Shown: positions 23,594 to 32,512, numbered from the stretch's first letter. The stretch: 44,867 nt of DNA from Nitrosopumilaceae archaeon (GCA_900620265.3 UYNY03000056.1:1-44867); one strand, 5' to 3'. Notes: generated by a model not told the origin, from the letters alone. Numbers and translations: made by a program.

Positions 23594-23815
23594 CTACTTT
23601 GCTTTCTCTCTCATGGCTTCTATCTGGCCGGAGGTTACCCAGTCGAGTAGCTCCGCAGAGGTGGGGTTCAGGTCTGCCTTCTTGTTCATCAGATTGCTAA
23701 CCCAAATCCAGTTTATCTGGTTCAGAAGAGGCTTGTTGCTCTCGTCGCCGGAACGCACCCTAGCGACAAGATCCGAATCCTGCTCCTTTAGCCAGTCCTC
23801 GTAGCTTCTGCCCAT
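23594..23815 (-). CDS. Small soluble protein of unknown function (73 aa)
   Basis: From ATG 23813-23815 the product begins MGRSYEDWLKEQDSDLVARV and continues with INWIWVSNLMNKKADLNPTS and ELLDWVTSGQIEAMREKAK. It is helical, Trp-rich and without membrane segment or Cys. An ATG four codons further up (23827) is in frame, but the TATA-like box lies 26 bases before 23815, so I chose the shorter form. The codons are less GC-biased than in the spacer. I recognise no family; its composition and clean promoter make it a confident gene of unknown role. Confidence 0.8.
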   Translation of the reverse strand: MGRSYEDWLKEQDSDLVARVRSGDESNKPLLNQINWIWVSNLMNKKADLNPTSAELLDWVTSGQIEAMREKAK

Positions 23816-23836
23816 GGCCGGGCCCAATAGGCTAGA

Positions 23837-23846
23837 CTAATTAAAG
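23837..23846 (-). promoter_or_regulatory. TATA-like box of the 73-aa protein gene
   Basis: CTAATTAAAG on the plus strand, centred about 26 bases before ATG 23815. Confidence 0.65.
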
Positions 23847-23849
23847 CTT

Positions 23850-25127
23850 TTCAAGATTGTACGATGGGAAAAATGATCGCTGGATCGGCGGATCGGGGCC
23901 CGTGGGGCCCGGATCCGTGCCTAGATCGGGGGCCTCTGGGGGCCGCGGGGGCCCGTCCGGCTGATCCCTCGTGGGCGTGGGCCCGCCCGGGGCGTGGTCC
24001 GGGCGGGGCAGCCAGTACCCCGTGGAGGACATGGACGGCGCCCGGGGCCGTGCCGGCCCGGGGCCTGCAGGTGGACGAGGCGGCGTCCCCCATGGGATCG
24101 CGCTGCCCGGCATCGGGGCGCGGCTCGCGATCCGGGGATGCCGGTACCGTGGCAGGACGCCCGGACCGCGCGGGGTGTGGCCGCGCGGGAGCGCGGCGTG
24201 CAGGTCAGCACTCATCGATGAGATCCAGGGGCCAGGGATCACCGGGGTCGTCGTCGGGTCCGTCCCGGTCCAGGACGTCATGGGGATCCCGGCGGATGCC
24301 GGAACCTGCCGGGCCGGGGATCATCCCGCCCCCCGGACGAACCCGTACTTGATGCCCCCGGTGCCGGGGGCGTGCAACATGATGGTCGCGCCCACGATCC
24401 GCATGGCGCCGGGGACGATCCCCGCCGGGCCCGTTGTCCCGTCCGGGAGGGGGGCCGTGACGGCGGGTGCCCCCGCGATGTAGGCGGGCGCCTTTTTGCC
24501 GGACCGGGCGGGGCCGCGCCGGTTCCAGCCCCCGCCGTCCCCGGACATGCCCCCCGTTCCAGGGATGGATAAGGCGGGTGCCGCCGGATGTGCCGCACGC
24601 GCCGGCGGCCATACCGTGCGGCGCCGCCCCCGTCCCAAGCAAGGGACGGGCCGCGCCAGATATCATGGGAACGGGAGATCCGCCGCCGTCAGGCGATACG
24701 GAGGAGCCCGCGGGCGGGCCGTGCGAGATGAAGCCGCATGCAGTGCCCGTCCCGTGCAAGAAGGGGGCACCATAGGCGTACTCTGGAGATGGAGCATGGG
24801 GCTTCCCGGCCCGTGCCGCAGGCAGTACCGGCTCCCGGGGGACGCATGCGGGCATGTATCCGCCCGGGCCGTCCCTCCATCTCCCGTGTCCCATGCTGGA
24901 TCCCGGGTGCCCCGTGTTTATTAACATTTGCCTTAATTCTTAATAACATCTCCCACGGGATAAGGGCCGTGCCGCGTGGCCCCTCCCGGCGTCGGATCCC
25001 ACGACCGGGATCCAAGACGGCTTACCGCCGCGGTCAGCTTATCCTTTTAAGCAGGAACGGCGTACCATACGGCATGGCACGCGGGCCGGAGCATGCCGCC
25101 CCCCGCCCCCACGCAAGCACGGGGGGC
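23850..25127. other. Long GC-rich spacer (about 1.3 kb), no gene supported
   Basis: Open frames exist on both strands but encode Gly/Pro/Arg/His-rich sequence without motifs. An A/T-rich island at 24916-24950 contains TTATTAA and TTAATAA as an inverted repeat 15 bases apart. Another A/T patch (CCTTTTAAGC, 25043-25052) lies 27 bases before ATG 25074, which opens a 40-codon frame ending at 25196 inside the 43-bp repeats. That frame has no recognisable features and I do not call it. Confidence 0.5.
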
Positions 25128-25256
25128 GGCGGCGCCGGGTCCGCGGCCTTTGATTTTAACGGCGCCATCCGGCGGCGCCGGGTCCGCGGCCTTTGATTTT
25201 AACGGCGCCATCCGGCGGCGCCGGGTCCGCGGCCTTTGATTTTAACGGCGCCATCC
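25128..25256 (+). repeat. Three perfect tandem copies of a 43-bp unit
   Basis: Copies at 25128-25170, 25171-25213 and 25214-25256 are identical as read. Each unit runs from GGCGGCGCCGGGTCCGCGG through CCTTTGATTTTAACGG to CGCCATCC. Each carries a TATA-like GATTTTAAC in GC-rich flanks that hold GGCGCC palindromes. The last copy's box is 26 bases before ATG 25268. The array therefore looks like a promoter triplicated in place. Confidence 0.9.
25238..25246 (+). promoter_or_regulatory. TATA-like box in the third 43-bp repeat
   Basis: GATTTTAAC, centred about 26 bases before ATG 25268 of the decayed membrane-protein gene. Confidence 0.5.
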
Positions 25257-25267
25257 GGCGGGGCGGC

Positions 25268-25868
25268 ATGCGGCCGGCCGGCATCTGCATGATCCTGCTC
25301 GGCGCGTGGTTCGCGTAGGACGGCCTGCACCTCGTGGCGGACCGGGGCGCGGCCGCCGCGTCGGGGATGCCGGCCGACTGGCCGCTGCTCGGGGTGGGCG
25401 CCGCCATTGCCTCCCCCGGGATCGCGGCTGCCGCCACCGGGGCGCGGGCCGCCTTTCTGGGCCGCGGCGGCAGGATGGCGGGGGCCGGGATGGTCGTGCT
25501 CGGGGCCTGGCTCGGGCTCTGGGGGGCGTACCTCGCGGGGGCCCTCGCGGCCGGGACCGGACCGGCCCCCGGGGCAGCGGAGGCGGCGGCCGTCACGGCC
25601 CTGGTCCCGGCGGCGGTGATCGCGGCGGCCGGGATCAGGATGATCCCGGGGGCCGGCGCGTGGCGCCACGCGGGCGGCGGGCTGGCGCTTGCCGGCGCGT
25701 GGTTCGTGTCGGCCTGGACGTACATGGCGCTCGCGGAGGGGGCGGAGGGGGACGCCGGGGCCCCCCCTGCTCGGGGCCGCCCTGCTCGCGGCGGGGCTCC
25801 TGGCCGCGCGGGGGCGGGGATGGCGGCCGCTAGCGGCGCCCCGGGGGCCCCGTTCCCAACGCTTTTAA
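25268..25868 (+). pseudogene. Decayed multi-spanning membrane protein gene
   Basis: From ATG 25268 the frame encodes MRPAGICMILLGAWFA, then TAG at 25316-25318. It continues in the same frame as DGLHLVADRG and at least three further hydrophobic segments (WPLLGVGAAIASPGIAAAAT, AGMVVLGAWLGLWGAYLAGA, LALAGAWFVSAWTYMALAEG). After EGDAGAP the frame degenerates into low-complexity sequence. Removing one base of the C7 run at 25761-25767 restores another hydrophobic helix (PLLGAALLAAGLLAARGRG) and ends at TAA 25866-25868. Two independent lesions suggest a pseudogene; sequencing error or stop-codon readthrough cannot be excluded. An internal ATG at 25334 opens a shorter frame. No family is recognised. 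Confidence 0.65.
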
Positions 25869-25870
25869 CA
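25862..25870 (+). promoter_or_regulatory. TATA-like box of the CPSF2-like/ogg operon
   Basis: CTTTTAACA, centred about 28 bases before TTG 25894. It overlaps the end of the decayed membrane-protein frame. Confidence 0.6.
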
Positions 25871-25893
25871 CAGGGATCGGGGGGCCATGCCGG

Positions 25894-27159
25894 TTGAAGA
25901 TACAGGTGCTTGGCGCCTCTGGCGAGGTGGGCAGGTCGGGCTTTCTGGCCGACTGCGACGGGACGAAGCTGCTGCTTGACTACGGGGTCAAGCTGGGAAG
26001 GAGGGGCGTGCCCCCAGAGTACCCCATGCACGTAAAGCCGAGGGACGTCGACGGGGTGATAATATCGCACGCCCACCTCGACCACTCGGGGAACGTGCCC
26101 TCGCTCTTCATGGGCGGGGCGACCGACGCGTTTGCCACCCCGCCCACGTTCGACCTCTCAAAGCTGCTCATCGAGGACATGCTGAGGATCGGCAAGAACT
26201 CGTACGCGTTCGACCTGCCCGAGGTCAACAACATGATGAGGAACGGCCGCGAGGTCGGGTACAGGGAGAAGGTCAGGAAGGGCGGCGCCGAGTTCCAGCT
26301 GCTCGAGTCGGGCCACGTGCTCGGCGGCAGCACCGTCCTGCTCGAGTCAGGCGGCAAGAGGGTATTCTACACGGGGGACATCAAGACGAACGGCTCGAGG
26401 ATGCTGCGCGAGGCGGACCTTGACGTCGGGGACATCGACCTGCTGATAACGGAGAGCACGTACTCGCAGTCGGAGCAAAAGCCGAGGGCCGAGTCCGAGA
26501 GGGAGCTGGTCGACTTTGCCAACGAGGTCACCGACAGGAAGGGGACGATATTCATCCCGTCGTTCTCAGTCGAGAGGTCCCAGGAGATAGCGTGCATACT
26601 GAAGAACGCCAACTTCAAGCACCGGATAATAATGGACGGGATGGCGCTAAAGGTCAACAAGATAATGTTCAAGCACCCGGACTACCTGCGGGACCCGCGC
26701 GTCTTTGCAGAGGCGATAAACGGGGCGCTCGAGATACGCGAGCACACGGAGCGCAAAAAGGCCATGGAGGAGCCGTGCGCCGTCATATCGCCGGCGGGCA
26801 TGCTGGTCGGCGGCAACGCCGTCTTTTACCTGCAGGAGCTGGCGTTCAACTCCAAGAACGGCATCGCGCTCGTATCGTACCAGGGCGAGGGGACGCCGGG
26901 GAGGAGGCTGCTTGACACGGGCAAGGTGCAGGCCCGCGGCAAGGAGCTAAAGGTGGCCGCCGAGGTAAAGCAGTTCTCGTTCTCGGGCCACGCCGGCAGG
27001 AGCGAGCTCTTTGACATGGTGGGCAAGATCGGCGGGAACCCAAGGGTGCTGACGGTCCACGGTGACGCGGACTCTTGCACAAAGTTCGCCTCGGAGATAA
27101 CCGAGAGGTTCGGCTTCAAGGCGCACGCGCCCTCGGCCGGCGAGACAGTCGACGTATGA
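25894..27159 (+). CDS. Beta-CASP metallo-beta-lactamase RNase (archaeal CPSF2-like)
   Basis: 421 aa zinc ribonuclease with a metallo-beta-lactamase core and a beta-CASP domain. Metal motifs: VLGASGEVGRSGF at the start, ISHAHLDHSGNVP (His 59, 61, Asp 63, His 64), SGHVLGGSTVLLE, FYTGDIKT, the beta-CASP region IFIPSFSVERSQEIACIL, ISPAGMLVGG, and FSFSGHAGRSEL and VLTVHGD near the end. It lacks the N-terminal KH domains of aCPSF1, so it corresponds to the shorter archaeal CPSF2 type involved in RNA 5' or 3' processing and decay. Translation starts at TTG 25894, 28 bases after the TATA-like box. The stop overlaps the ogg start (ATGA). Confidence 0.93.
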   Translation: MKIQVLGASGEVGRSGFLADCDGTKLLLDYGVKLGRRGVPPEYPMHVKPRDVDGVIISHAHLDHSGNVPSLFMGGATDAFATPPTFDLSKLLIEDMLRIGKNSYAFDLPEVNNMMRNGREVGYREKVRKGGAEFQLLESGHVLGGSTVLLESGGKRVFYTGDIKTNGSRMLREADLDVGDIDLLITESTYSQSEQKPRAESERELVDFANEVTDRKGTIFIPSFSVERSQEIACILKNANFKHRIIMDGMALKVNKIMFKHPDYLRDPRVFAEAINGALEIREHTERKKAMEEPCAVISPAGMLVGGNAVFYLQELAFNSKNGIALVSYQGEGTPGRRLLDTGKVQARGKELKVAAEVKQFSFSGHAGRSELFDMVGKIGGNPRVLTVHGDADSCTKFASEITERFGFKAHAPSAGETVDV

Positions 27160-27971
27160 GGATAGACGTGCGCGGGTCGCTCAGCAGCGGCCAGGCGTTC
27201 CTCTGGGAGGAGGACGGCGGCATGTGGCACGTCATAAACGGGCAGGACGTGCTGCGGATCCGCGGCGACGGCAGGACCGCTTCCCACCTTGGCGGCAGGC
27301 CGGACTTTTTCCGCAGGCGCGACGACATGGCCCGCATACTGGGATCCATATCAAGGGACAGGGACGTGGCGCGCGCAGTCAGGCTCAGCCCGGGGCTGCG
27401 CGTGCTCGACCAGGACCCGTTCCAGTGCCTCGTGACGTTCATCATATCGGCCAACTCGAACATGCCGAGGATACGGTCATGCCTGTCGAGGATATCAGCC
27501 AGGATGGGCGGCAGGGCCGAGGTGGGCGGGCGCGAGTACCGCACGTTCCCGACGCCGGCAAGGCTGGCGCGCGCCTCGCCGCGGGACATTGCGGCGTGCG
27601 GCGCCGGGTACAGGTCGCCCTACGTGGCAGCGGCCGCCAGGATGGTGGAGAGGGGGGAGCTTGACCTTGCGCGGCTCAGGAGGGCCGGATACGCCGAGGC
27701 TCGCGCCGCCCTGCTCGCCGTGCCAGGCGTCGGCAGCAAGGTGGCCGACTGCGTCATGCTCTTCTCGCTCTGCAAGCTCGAGGCGTTCCCCATAGACAGG
27801 TGGATGGCCCGGATCCTGGGGGGCAGGTTCGGCCTGGGGCGGGGCTCCCTGACGCCCAGGCAGTACGGCGAGGCTCACGGCAGGCTGGCGGCCCACTTTG
27901 GGCCGTATGCGGGGTACGCGCAGCAGTTCCTCTTCAAGGCGGCCGGTGATGCGCGCGGCGCGTCGTGGTAG
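27156..27971 (+). CDS. ogg: 8-oxoguanine DNA glycosylase (OGG1-like, HhH-GPD)
   Basis: Base-excision repair enzyme that removes 8-oxoguanine and cleaves at the abasic site. From ATG 27156, in ATGA overlap with the upstream RNase gene, it has 271 aa. OGG1-like features include SGQAFLWEEDGGMWHV near the N-terminus, QDPFQCLVTFIISANSNMPR in the middle, and the helix-hairpin-helix VPGVGSKVADCVMLF with catalytic Lys 195, followed by FPIDRWM with catalytic Asp 214. This resembles eukaryotic-type OGG1 more than AGOG. Longer in-frame starts exist inside the upstream gene and are not needed. Transcription is presumably from the upstream gene's promoter. Confidence 0.93.
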   Translation: MRIDVRGSLSSGQAFLWEEDGGMWHVINGQDVLRIRGDGRTASHLGGRPDFFRRRDDMARILGSISRDRDVARAVRLSPGLRVLDQDPFQCLVTFIISANSNMPRIRSCLSRISARMGGRAEVGGREYRTFPTPARLARASPRDIAACGAGYRSPYVAAAARMVERGELDLARLRRAGYAEARAALLAVPGVGSKVADCVMLFSLCKLEAFPIDRWMARILGGRFGLGRGSLTPRQYGEAHGRLAAHFGPYAGYAQQFLFKAAGDARGASW

Positions 27972-27972
27972 G

Positions 27973-28047
27973 CGGGCCCGGAGGGCTTCGATCCCACGAC
28001 CATTGGATTAGAAGTCCAACACTCTATCCAAGCTGAGCTACGGGCCC
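27973..28047 (-). tRNA. tRNA-Arg (anticodon UCU)
   Basis: 75 nt that fold as a cloverleaf. The acceptor is GGGCCCG/CGGGCCC, the D arm GCTC/GAGT, the anticodon stem TTGGA/TCCAA with loop CTTCTAA (anticodon TCT), and the discriminator G. CCA is not encoded and no intron is seen. The T arm is odd: stem GTGGG/CCCTC has a T-T mismatch at 50-64, and the loop is ATCGAAG with A instead of the near-universal T at position 54. It lies between ogg (convergent, 1 base after its stop) and the subtilase gene, with a TATA-like box about 27 bases upstream. Confidence 0.93.
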
Positions 28048-28069
28048 GGCGGGCGGGCCGGGGCCGCAT

Positions 28070-28077
28070 CATTTTAG
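28070..28077 (-). promoter_or_regulatory. TATA-like box of tRNA-Arg
   Basis: CATTTTAG on the plus strand, about 27 bases upstream of the tRNA 5' end at 28047. It overlaps the stop codon of the subtilase gene. Confidence 0.5.
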
Positions 28078-31000
28078 GGTTTAGCGGAGAGGTACTCGAG
28101 GGCGGCCAGCTCGGCGACGCGCATCCTCTCGAGGATCGCCGGATCCTTGAGCCTCTCGACCCGGACGGGCGCGTCCATGCTGAACGACCCGCCGACCTCG
28201 TTCTGTATGTCCCCAGAGTCAAAGACGAGGGAGGCCCTCTCGCGCTCGCCCTGCACGAGGCCGGCAAAGTCGCCGTGGATCCTGGTCATCACCGAGACCG
28301 GCGGGTCGGCGAGCCTCTCAAAGCCGGCCTGTGTCAGCTGGAACCACGACCCGTACGAGTTGCGCAGCCACGCGAACCCGTCCTGGTCGGTCCATATGTC
28401 GTACCTGCGGTCCTCGCGGACCAGCTCTATGCGCTCGACGGGGTGCTGGTTGCCCGCCCTCGCGTACATGACGTGCCTCTCGGGCGGCAGCAGCGGCTCG
28501 CCCTCAAAGCGGACGCCGTCGTTGACGTAGGTGGTGGTTATGCGCCGGTCGACGTCCATGGCCGATATCGCCAGTATGTCGGATCTCAGCGGCGCCATGA
28601 TCCTAAAGCGGATCTCAAACTCGTTGCAGTCGCCGCCGCCGGGGCCGCAGTCCACGCTCCTGGCGGCGACGGCGGTGGACGCCTCGTCCACCAGCCGCTC
28701 CTCCTGCTCGTGGACTATATCGCGCACGGCGTACTCTTTTCGCTCGCCGTACTCGACTGCCAGCACGGCCCGTACCACCGCCTCGGCGTCAGTCGCCCGG
28801 GATATGTCCGGCACCCCGAGGTACAGCGAGACATCCTCCAGCGGCCAGTCCGAGTGGGCCCGGATCCGGACCGTGTTCTCATCCCCCATCACGGCGGCCG
28901 TCCTCTCAAAGTCGACGTGGTAGTTGTCTGTCACGTCGACCGTCCTCCCGTTGAACGAGAACCCGCCGGCGACCGCCTGCGCGCCGTCCCACGACCTGCC
29001 GAACGTGGGGTTCATCTTCCAGTCCTCCTCGCCGCCCCCAAAGGAGCCCACCCTGACCGGCATCAGGGCGCTCGCCGCGTTGCCGGAGCGGTCCACGCAC
29101 GTGTAGTTTATCATGTACTGGCCCGTGGACCCCGTGTCCACCACGTCGCCGGAGATCGACGGCAGCAGCTCGTAGTGGGCCGGATCCAGCGCGTGCCTGC
29201 CGTCAAAGTCGTCGGCGCACGAGCCTCCCCGCTCCACGTACACGGCGCCCAGCTGGGCGTCGATCGACGCCATCGGCGGCTCTGCCAGCGGGGCCGCCGC
29301 GTCCTCCTCTATGCTGACGCGCACGGACGTCTCGCCCTCGTTGCCCGCCGCGTCATAGCAGTTGTAGGTGACGCTGATCGGGGAGGCGGTGGGGGAGGAC
29401 GTGTCCACGGCGCTGCGGTTGGTGGTCGTTATCACCGAGTTGGTATCGTCGGTGCACCGGAGCGGGGGGTCCTCGAACGGCACCCCCGCCGGGTACGTGA
29501 CCTCCGAGGCGTGCGGCGCAAAGGAGGGCGGCGTCGCGTCGGCCGGGACCGCCGCCACGACGTCCACCGTGCGCGAGGCGCGCACGTCGAATATGCCGTC
29601 GGTGCACGTGTACTCGACGGTGTACGTGTCGACCAGGGTGTGGTTTACGGGGTTCTCGGTCCTGACCGGCAGGTCGCCGGCCGCCGCGTCGGTGCAGGTG
29701 GCGCCCGCGTCCTCGTACGGGGAGCCCGCCGGGTGCTTGACCGTGCCAAAGCCCTCCACGGTGAGCCTCGGCGGCTTTGTGTCGCCGACCCTGCTTATCA
29801 CGACGGTGCGGTTTGCGTGCACGTCGTTGCCCTGCATGTCCGTGCACGCGTACGTCACCAGGAACCGCCCGATCTCCGTGCCGTCGACGTCGATGCTCCT
29901 CTCCACGGGCAGGGGCCCGTCCTGCGGGTCGATGCACGTGGCGCCGCCGTCGGTGAACCCGCGCTGGGGCGCGACCACCATATCCGGCCCGCGCAATACC
30001 ACGACGGGGTACTTGAACCCGATCTTGTAGCCGACCTTTGCCATGACCTGCCCGCCGCTGTTCGGGTCGGCCAGCTTCTCCCGCAGGACGCGCTCGTCGA
30101 TGCCAGACGCGCGGATTGTTATCGACTCGTGCTGTATGGGCTGGTACAGCATTACGGCGCGCTCGCCGTCGCGCGGGATGGCCACCCGGTGCGTCCCCTC
30201 GGGCCCGGCCAGCTCGACCTGGGCGCCCACGAGCCCCCGCGACGCCAGGTGGAGCTCCCCCACGAGGTAGCCCTTGCCGGGCAGCCTGACGGAGTACGGC
30301 CCGGACGTGAACCCGGAGGCGACCTCGAGCACGTCCGGGTCGGGGGCGCCCGCGTCGTACGGGACGCCGGGCGGGTCTGCAAGCTGCGGCTCGGCGGCCA
30401 CCGTCACCACGAAGGGGGCGCCCGCCTCCCTGCCGTCGTGCGGCGTGACCTCGAACGAGTCGCCGCGGAACCCCGGCATCGGGGCGTACCTGACGTTCGA
30501 GACGGTCGAGTTTATGATCTCGGCCGCCGTCAGCGTCCCGGACGCGGGGGCCCGCGTGATGCCGAACGTCACCACGTCGCCGTCGGCGTCGTCGGCCGTG
30601 AGGCGGATCATCCTTACGCCCCCCTCGTTCGCGACGGCCGTCTGCGGGTGGCCCACGGGGGGCGAGTTGGTGCCGGACGTCTGCGCCAGCTGCTTCGTGC
30701 TCGCTATCGCAAAATGCTGGAAGGGCTTTGGGGCGCGCTCGATGCCGGTCCCGTTGACCGTCACGGTGTACGTGCCGGTCTTGGAGGGGGTAAAGACGGC
30801 AAACTCGATGGTCTGGCCCTCCGAGTCGCCGGATCCGTCCTCGACCACCTCGCCGTCCGGATCCCGCGTCACAAAGTCAAGGTTGGGCGTGTACAGCCTC
30901 GTCCCGTCGGTCGTGCCACGGTTGCCCACTATGGGCCAGTTGGTGTGGGCTATCCACGTCATCACTATCTTGACCTGGTCCGTGCCGGACACCTCGAACT

Positions 31001-32450
31001 CGTACGTCCTGGTGTCGGAGCTGGACGCGAGGCGGTCGCCGACCACGTGCGAGCCGGCCGCCAGGTACCCGACCGAGGCGGCCGTGTCAAGGACCCCGAG
31101 CCCCGCGTTGTTGATGACGCGCAGGTCGTTCGGCGCGCTGCGCGAGGCGTGCGAGCACATGTCGCCGGGATCCGACCGCGAGTACCTGGCCGACGTGCAC
31201 CCGTCCTCCCCCTGGAACGACGCCCCCACGAGGAGCGCCGCCTTTGCCTCGGCGGGGGAGAGCGCGGGGTCCGTCTGGAGCATGAGCGCCATCGCGCCGG
31301 CGACGATCGGGGCAGATATGCTGGTCCCGCCGGTGGTGGTGGTGCCGGTGCCCGTCAGGCTGCCGGCCGTGCGCACCCTGTCGCCCGGGGCCAGGAGATC
31401 CGGCTTTAGGAGGTTGCCGGGGGCCGGCCCCCTGGACGATGTCCCGATCATGGTGAGGCCGGACCCGCGGTCGCCTACGTTGCCCACGGCGATCGAGTTC
31501 TGCGAGCAGGTCGGGCGCGACATGGTCTCGTACCCGGGGCCCAGGTTGCCGGCCGAGACGACCACGATCATCCCCTTGTCGACCGCCTCGTTGACCGACA
31601 GGTCGTACGTGGACAGGCGGTCGTCGCAGGTGCCCGCGTTCAGGGACATGGTCGCGATGTCGGCCCCGTGCCGGTACGCCGTGTCAAGCGAGTGCGCCAG
31701 CGACGAGACGAACCGCGACCATATGCTTATGATCCGGGTCTCCGGCGCCAGGCCGTTGTTGGCGCCCAGCCCGGACCCGCCCATCACCGCGGCGCTCCCG
31801 AGGGAGTGGAGCGTGACATGGTTGACGTTCGTGCTGCACCCCGAGTTGGTGCAGACGAGCCTGTCAAGCACGCGGTCGCCGAAGATCGCCTCGTTGTCCA
31901 CCACGCCGTCGTCTATGACGGCCACGGTGACCCCGCTCCCGTTGAGCGGGATGCCGGCCGCCTGGCGCAGCAGGGGCTCGGTAGCCCGTATGGTGCCGCG
32001 CGAGACGGACATCGCGGGGACGGGCTCCCCCTCCCCGTCCCCTATCCGGTACACCTCGCCGAGCAGCGAGATCTCGCCGATCCGGTCGGCCGGGACCGAC
32101 GCCGTCACGAACGAGAGCGCCCCGCCGGGCAGCACGTTCCTTGAGCCCATCCCCTCGAGGAGCCGCGCCAGCTCCGCCTTGTTGGCGGCCGCAGTCTCGT
32201 CGGGATCGCGCCCGTCGCCGTTGTCGCGCGGCACGATTATCAGCACGTCATAGTACGCGGTCCCTCCGCCGTGCGCGGCCCCGTCCGCCCGGGACTTTAT
32301 CTTCTCGTACAGGCCGGCGTCGAACTTGTGGGGCGCCGCGTCGGGCGCGCGGGCCGGCCCCGCCTCCTCCGTGATGCCCGGGACGGCGCCTGCCAGCACT
32401 ATCCCGGGCGCCAGCGCGGCGGCCGCCAGCATGACCACGCGGGGATCCAT
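28074..32450 (-). CDS. Secreted subtilisin-like protease (S8) with Ig/HYR-like domains (1458 aa)
   Basis: Signal peptide (VVMLAAAALAPGIVLAGAVP), a propeptide-like region to about 165, then the S8 catalytic domain. Catalytic residues: Asp 180 (VAVIDDGV), His 215 (VTLHSLGS, not the usual GHGTH), oxyanion Asn 302 (SAGNLGPG) and Ser 377 (GGTSISAP). A P-domain-like/jelly-roll region follows (VKIVMTWIAHTN, FAVFTPSKTGTYTVTVNG), then a cadherin-like segment. About three tandem Ig-like modules carry paired Cys (PPRLTVEGFG...DAGATCTD...YTVEYTCTD), typical of HYR/DUF5011 repeats. The C-terminal ~300 residues are unrecognised. No membrane anchor or sorting signal is evident at the C-terminus (LEYLSAKP). 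A TATA-like box lies 25 bases before the ATG. Probable extracellular protease; substrate unknown. Confidence 0.9.
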   Translation of the reverse strand: MDPRVVMLAAAALAPGIVLAGAVPGITEEAGPARAPDAAPHKFDAGLYEKIKSRADGAAHGGGTAYYDVLIIVPRDNGDGRDPDETAAANKAELARLLEGMGSRNVLPGGALSFVTASVPADRIGEISLLGEVYRIGDGEGEPVPAMSVSRGTIRATEPLLRQAAGIPLNGSGVTVAVIDDGVVDNEAIFGDRVLDRLVCTNSGCSTNVNHVTLHSLGSAAVMGGSGLGANNGLAPETRIISIWSRFVSSLAHSLDTAYRHGADIATMSLNAGTCDDRLSTYDLSVNEAVDKGMIVVVSAGNLGPGYETMSRPTCSQNSIAVGNVGDRGSGLTMIGTSSRGPAPGNLLKPDLLAPGDRVRTAGSLTGTGTTTTGGTSISAPIVAGAMALMLQTDPALSPAEAKAALLVGASFQGEDGCTSARYSRSDPGDMCSHASRSAPNDLRVINNAGLGVLDTAASVGYLAAGSHVVGDRLASSSDTRTYEFEVSGTDQVKIVMTWIAHTNWPIVGNRGTTDGTRLYTPNLDFVTRDPDGEVVEDGSGDSEGQTIEFAVFTPSKTGTYTVTVNGTGIERAPKPFQHFAIASTKQLAQTSGTNSPPVGHPQTAVANEGGVRMIRLTADDADGDVVTFGITRAPASGTLTAAEIINSTVSNVRYAPMPGFRGDSFEVTPHDGREAGAPFVVTVAAEPQLADPPGVPYDAGAPDPDVLEVASGFTSGPYSVRLPGKGYLVGELHLASRGLVGAQVELAGPEGTHRVAIPRDGERAVMLYQPIQHESITIRASGIDERVLREKLADPNSGGQVMAKVGYKIGFKYPVVVLRGPDMVVAPQRGFTDGGATCIDPQDGPLPVERSIDVDGTEIGRFLVTYACTDMQGNDVHANRTVVISRVGDTKPPRLTVEGFGTVKHPAGSPYEDAGATCTDAAAGDLPVRTENPVNHTLVDTYTVEYTCTDGIFDVRASRTVDVVAAVPADATPPSFAPHASEVTYPAGVPFEDPPLRCTDDTNSVITTTNRSAVDTSSPTASPISVTYNCYDAAGNEGETSVRVSIEEDAAAPLAEPPMASIDAQLGAVYVERGGSCADDFDGRHALDPAHYELLPSISGDVVDTGSTGQYMINYTCVDRSGNAASALMPVRVGSFGGGEEDWKMNPTFGRSWDGAQAVAGGFSFNGRTVDVTDNYHVDFERTAAVMGDENTVRIRAHSDWPLEDVSLYLGVPDISRATDAEAVVRAVLAVEYGERKEYAVRDIVHEQEERLVDEASTAVAARSVDCGPGGGDCNEFEIRFRIMAPLRSDILAISAMDVDRRITTTYVNDGVRFEGEPLLPPERHVMYARAGNQHPVERIELVREDRRYDIWTDQDGFAWLRNSYGSWFQLTQAGFERLADPPVSVMTRIHGDFAGLVQGERERASLVFDSGDIQNEVGGSFSMDAPVRVERLKDPAILERMRVAELAALEYLSAKP

Positions 32451-32469
32451 GCCGGGCCCGCGGGCGGCG

Positions 32470-32480
32470 TGTATAAAAGG
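32470..32480 (-). promoter_or_regulatory. TATA box of the 1458-aa subtilase
   Basis: TGTATAAAAGG on the plus strand, centred 25 bases before the ATG at 32450. Confidence 0.65.
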
Positions 32481-32512
32481 ATTCGAGGGGCGCGGGGGGG
32501 CGGTTCGGAGGG

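Noticed and set aside
24205-24927. Minus-strand 240-codon frame in the long spacer
   Set aside because: Low-complexity Gly/Pro/Arg/His composition and no domain; the A/T island overlaps its start instead of preceding it.
24985-25015. tRNA remnant or attachment site sharing GATCCCACGACC with the tRNA-Arg gene
   Set aside because: Only 12 bases match and no cloverleaf forms; core genes lie between the two sites.
25128-25256. CRISPR array
   Set aside because: The three 43-bp units are directly adjacent with no spacers, so this is a simple tandem repeat.
28275-31409. 1044-codon plus-strand frame
   Set aside because: It is antisense to the catalytic and Ig-like part of the subtilase, which has clear motifs; the frame is an artefact of GC-rich codon use.
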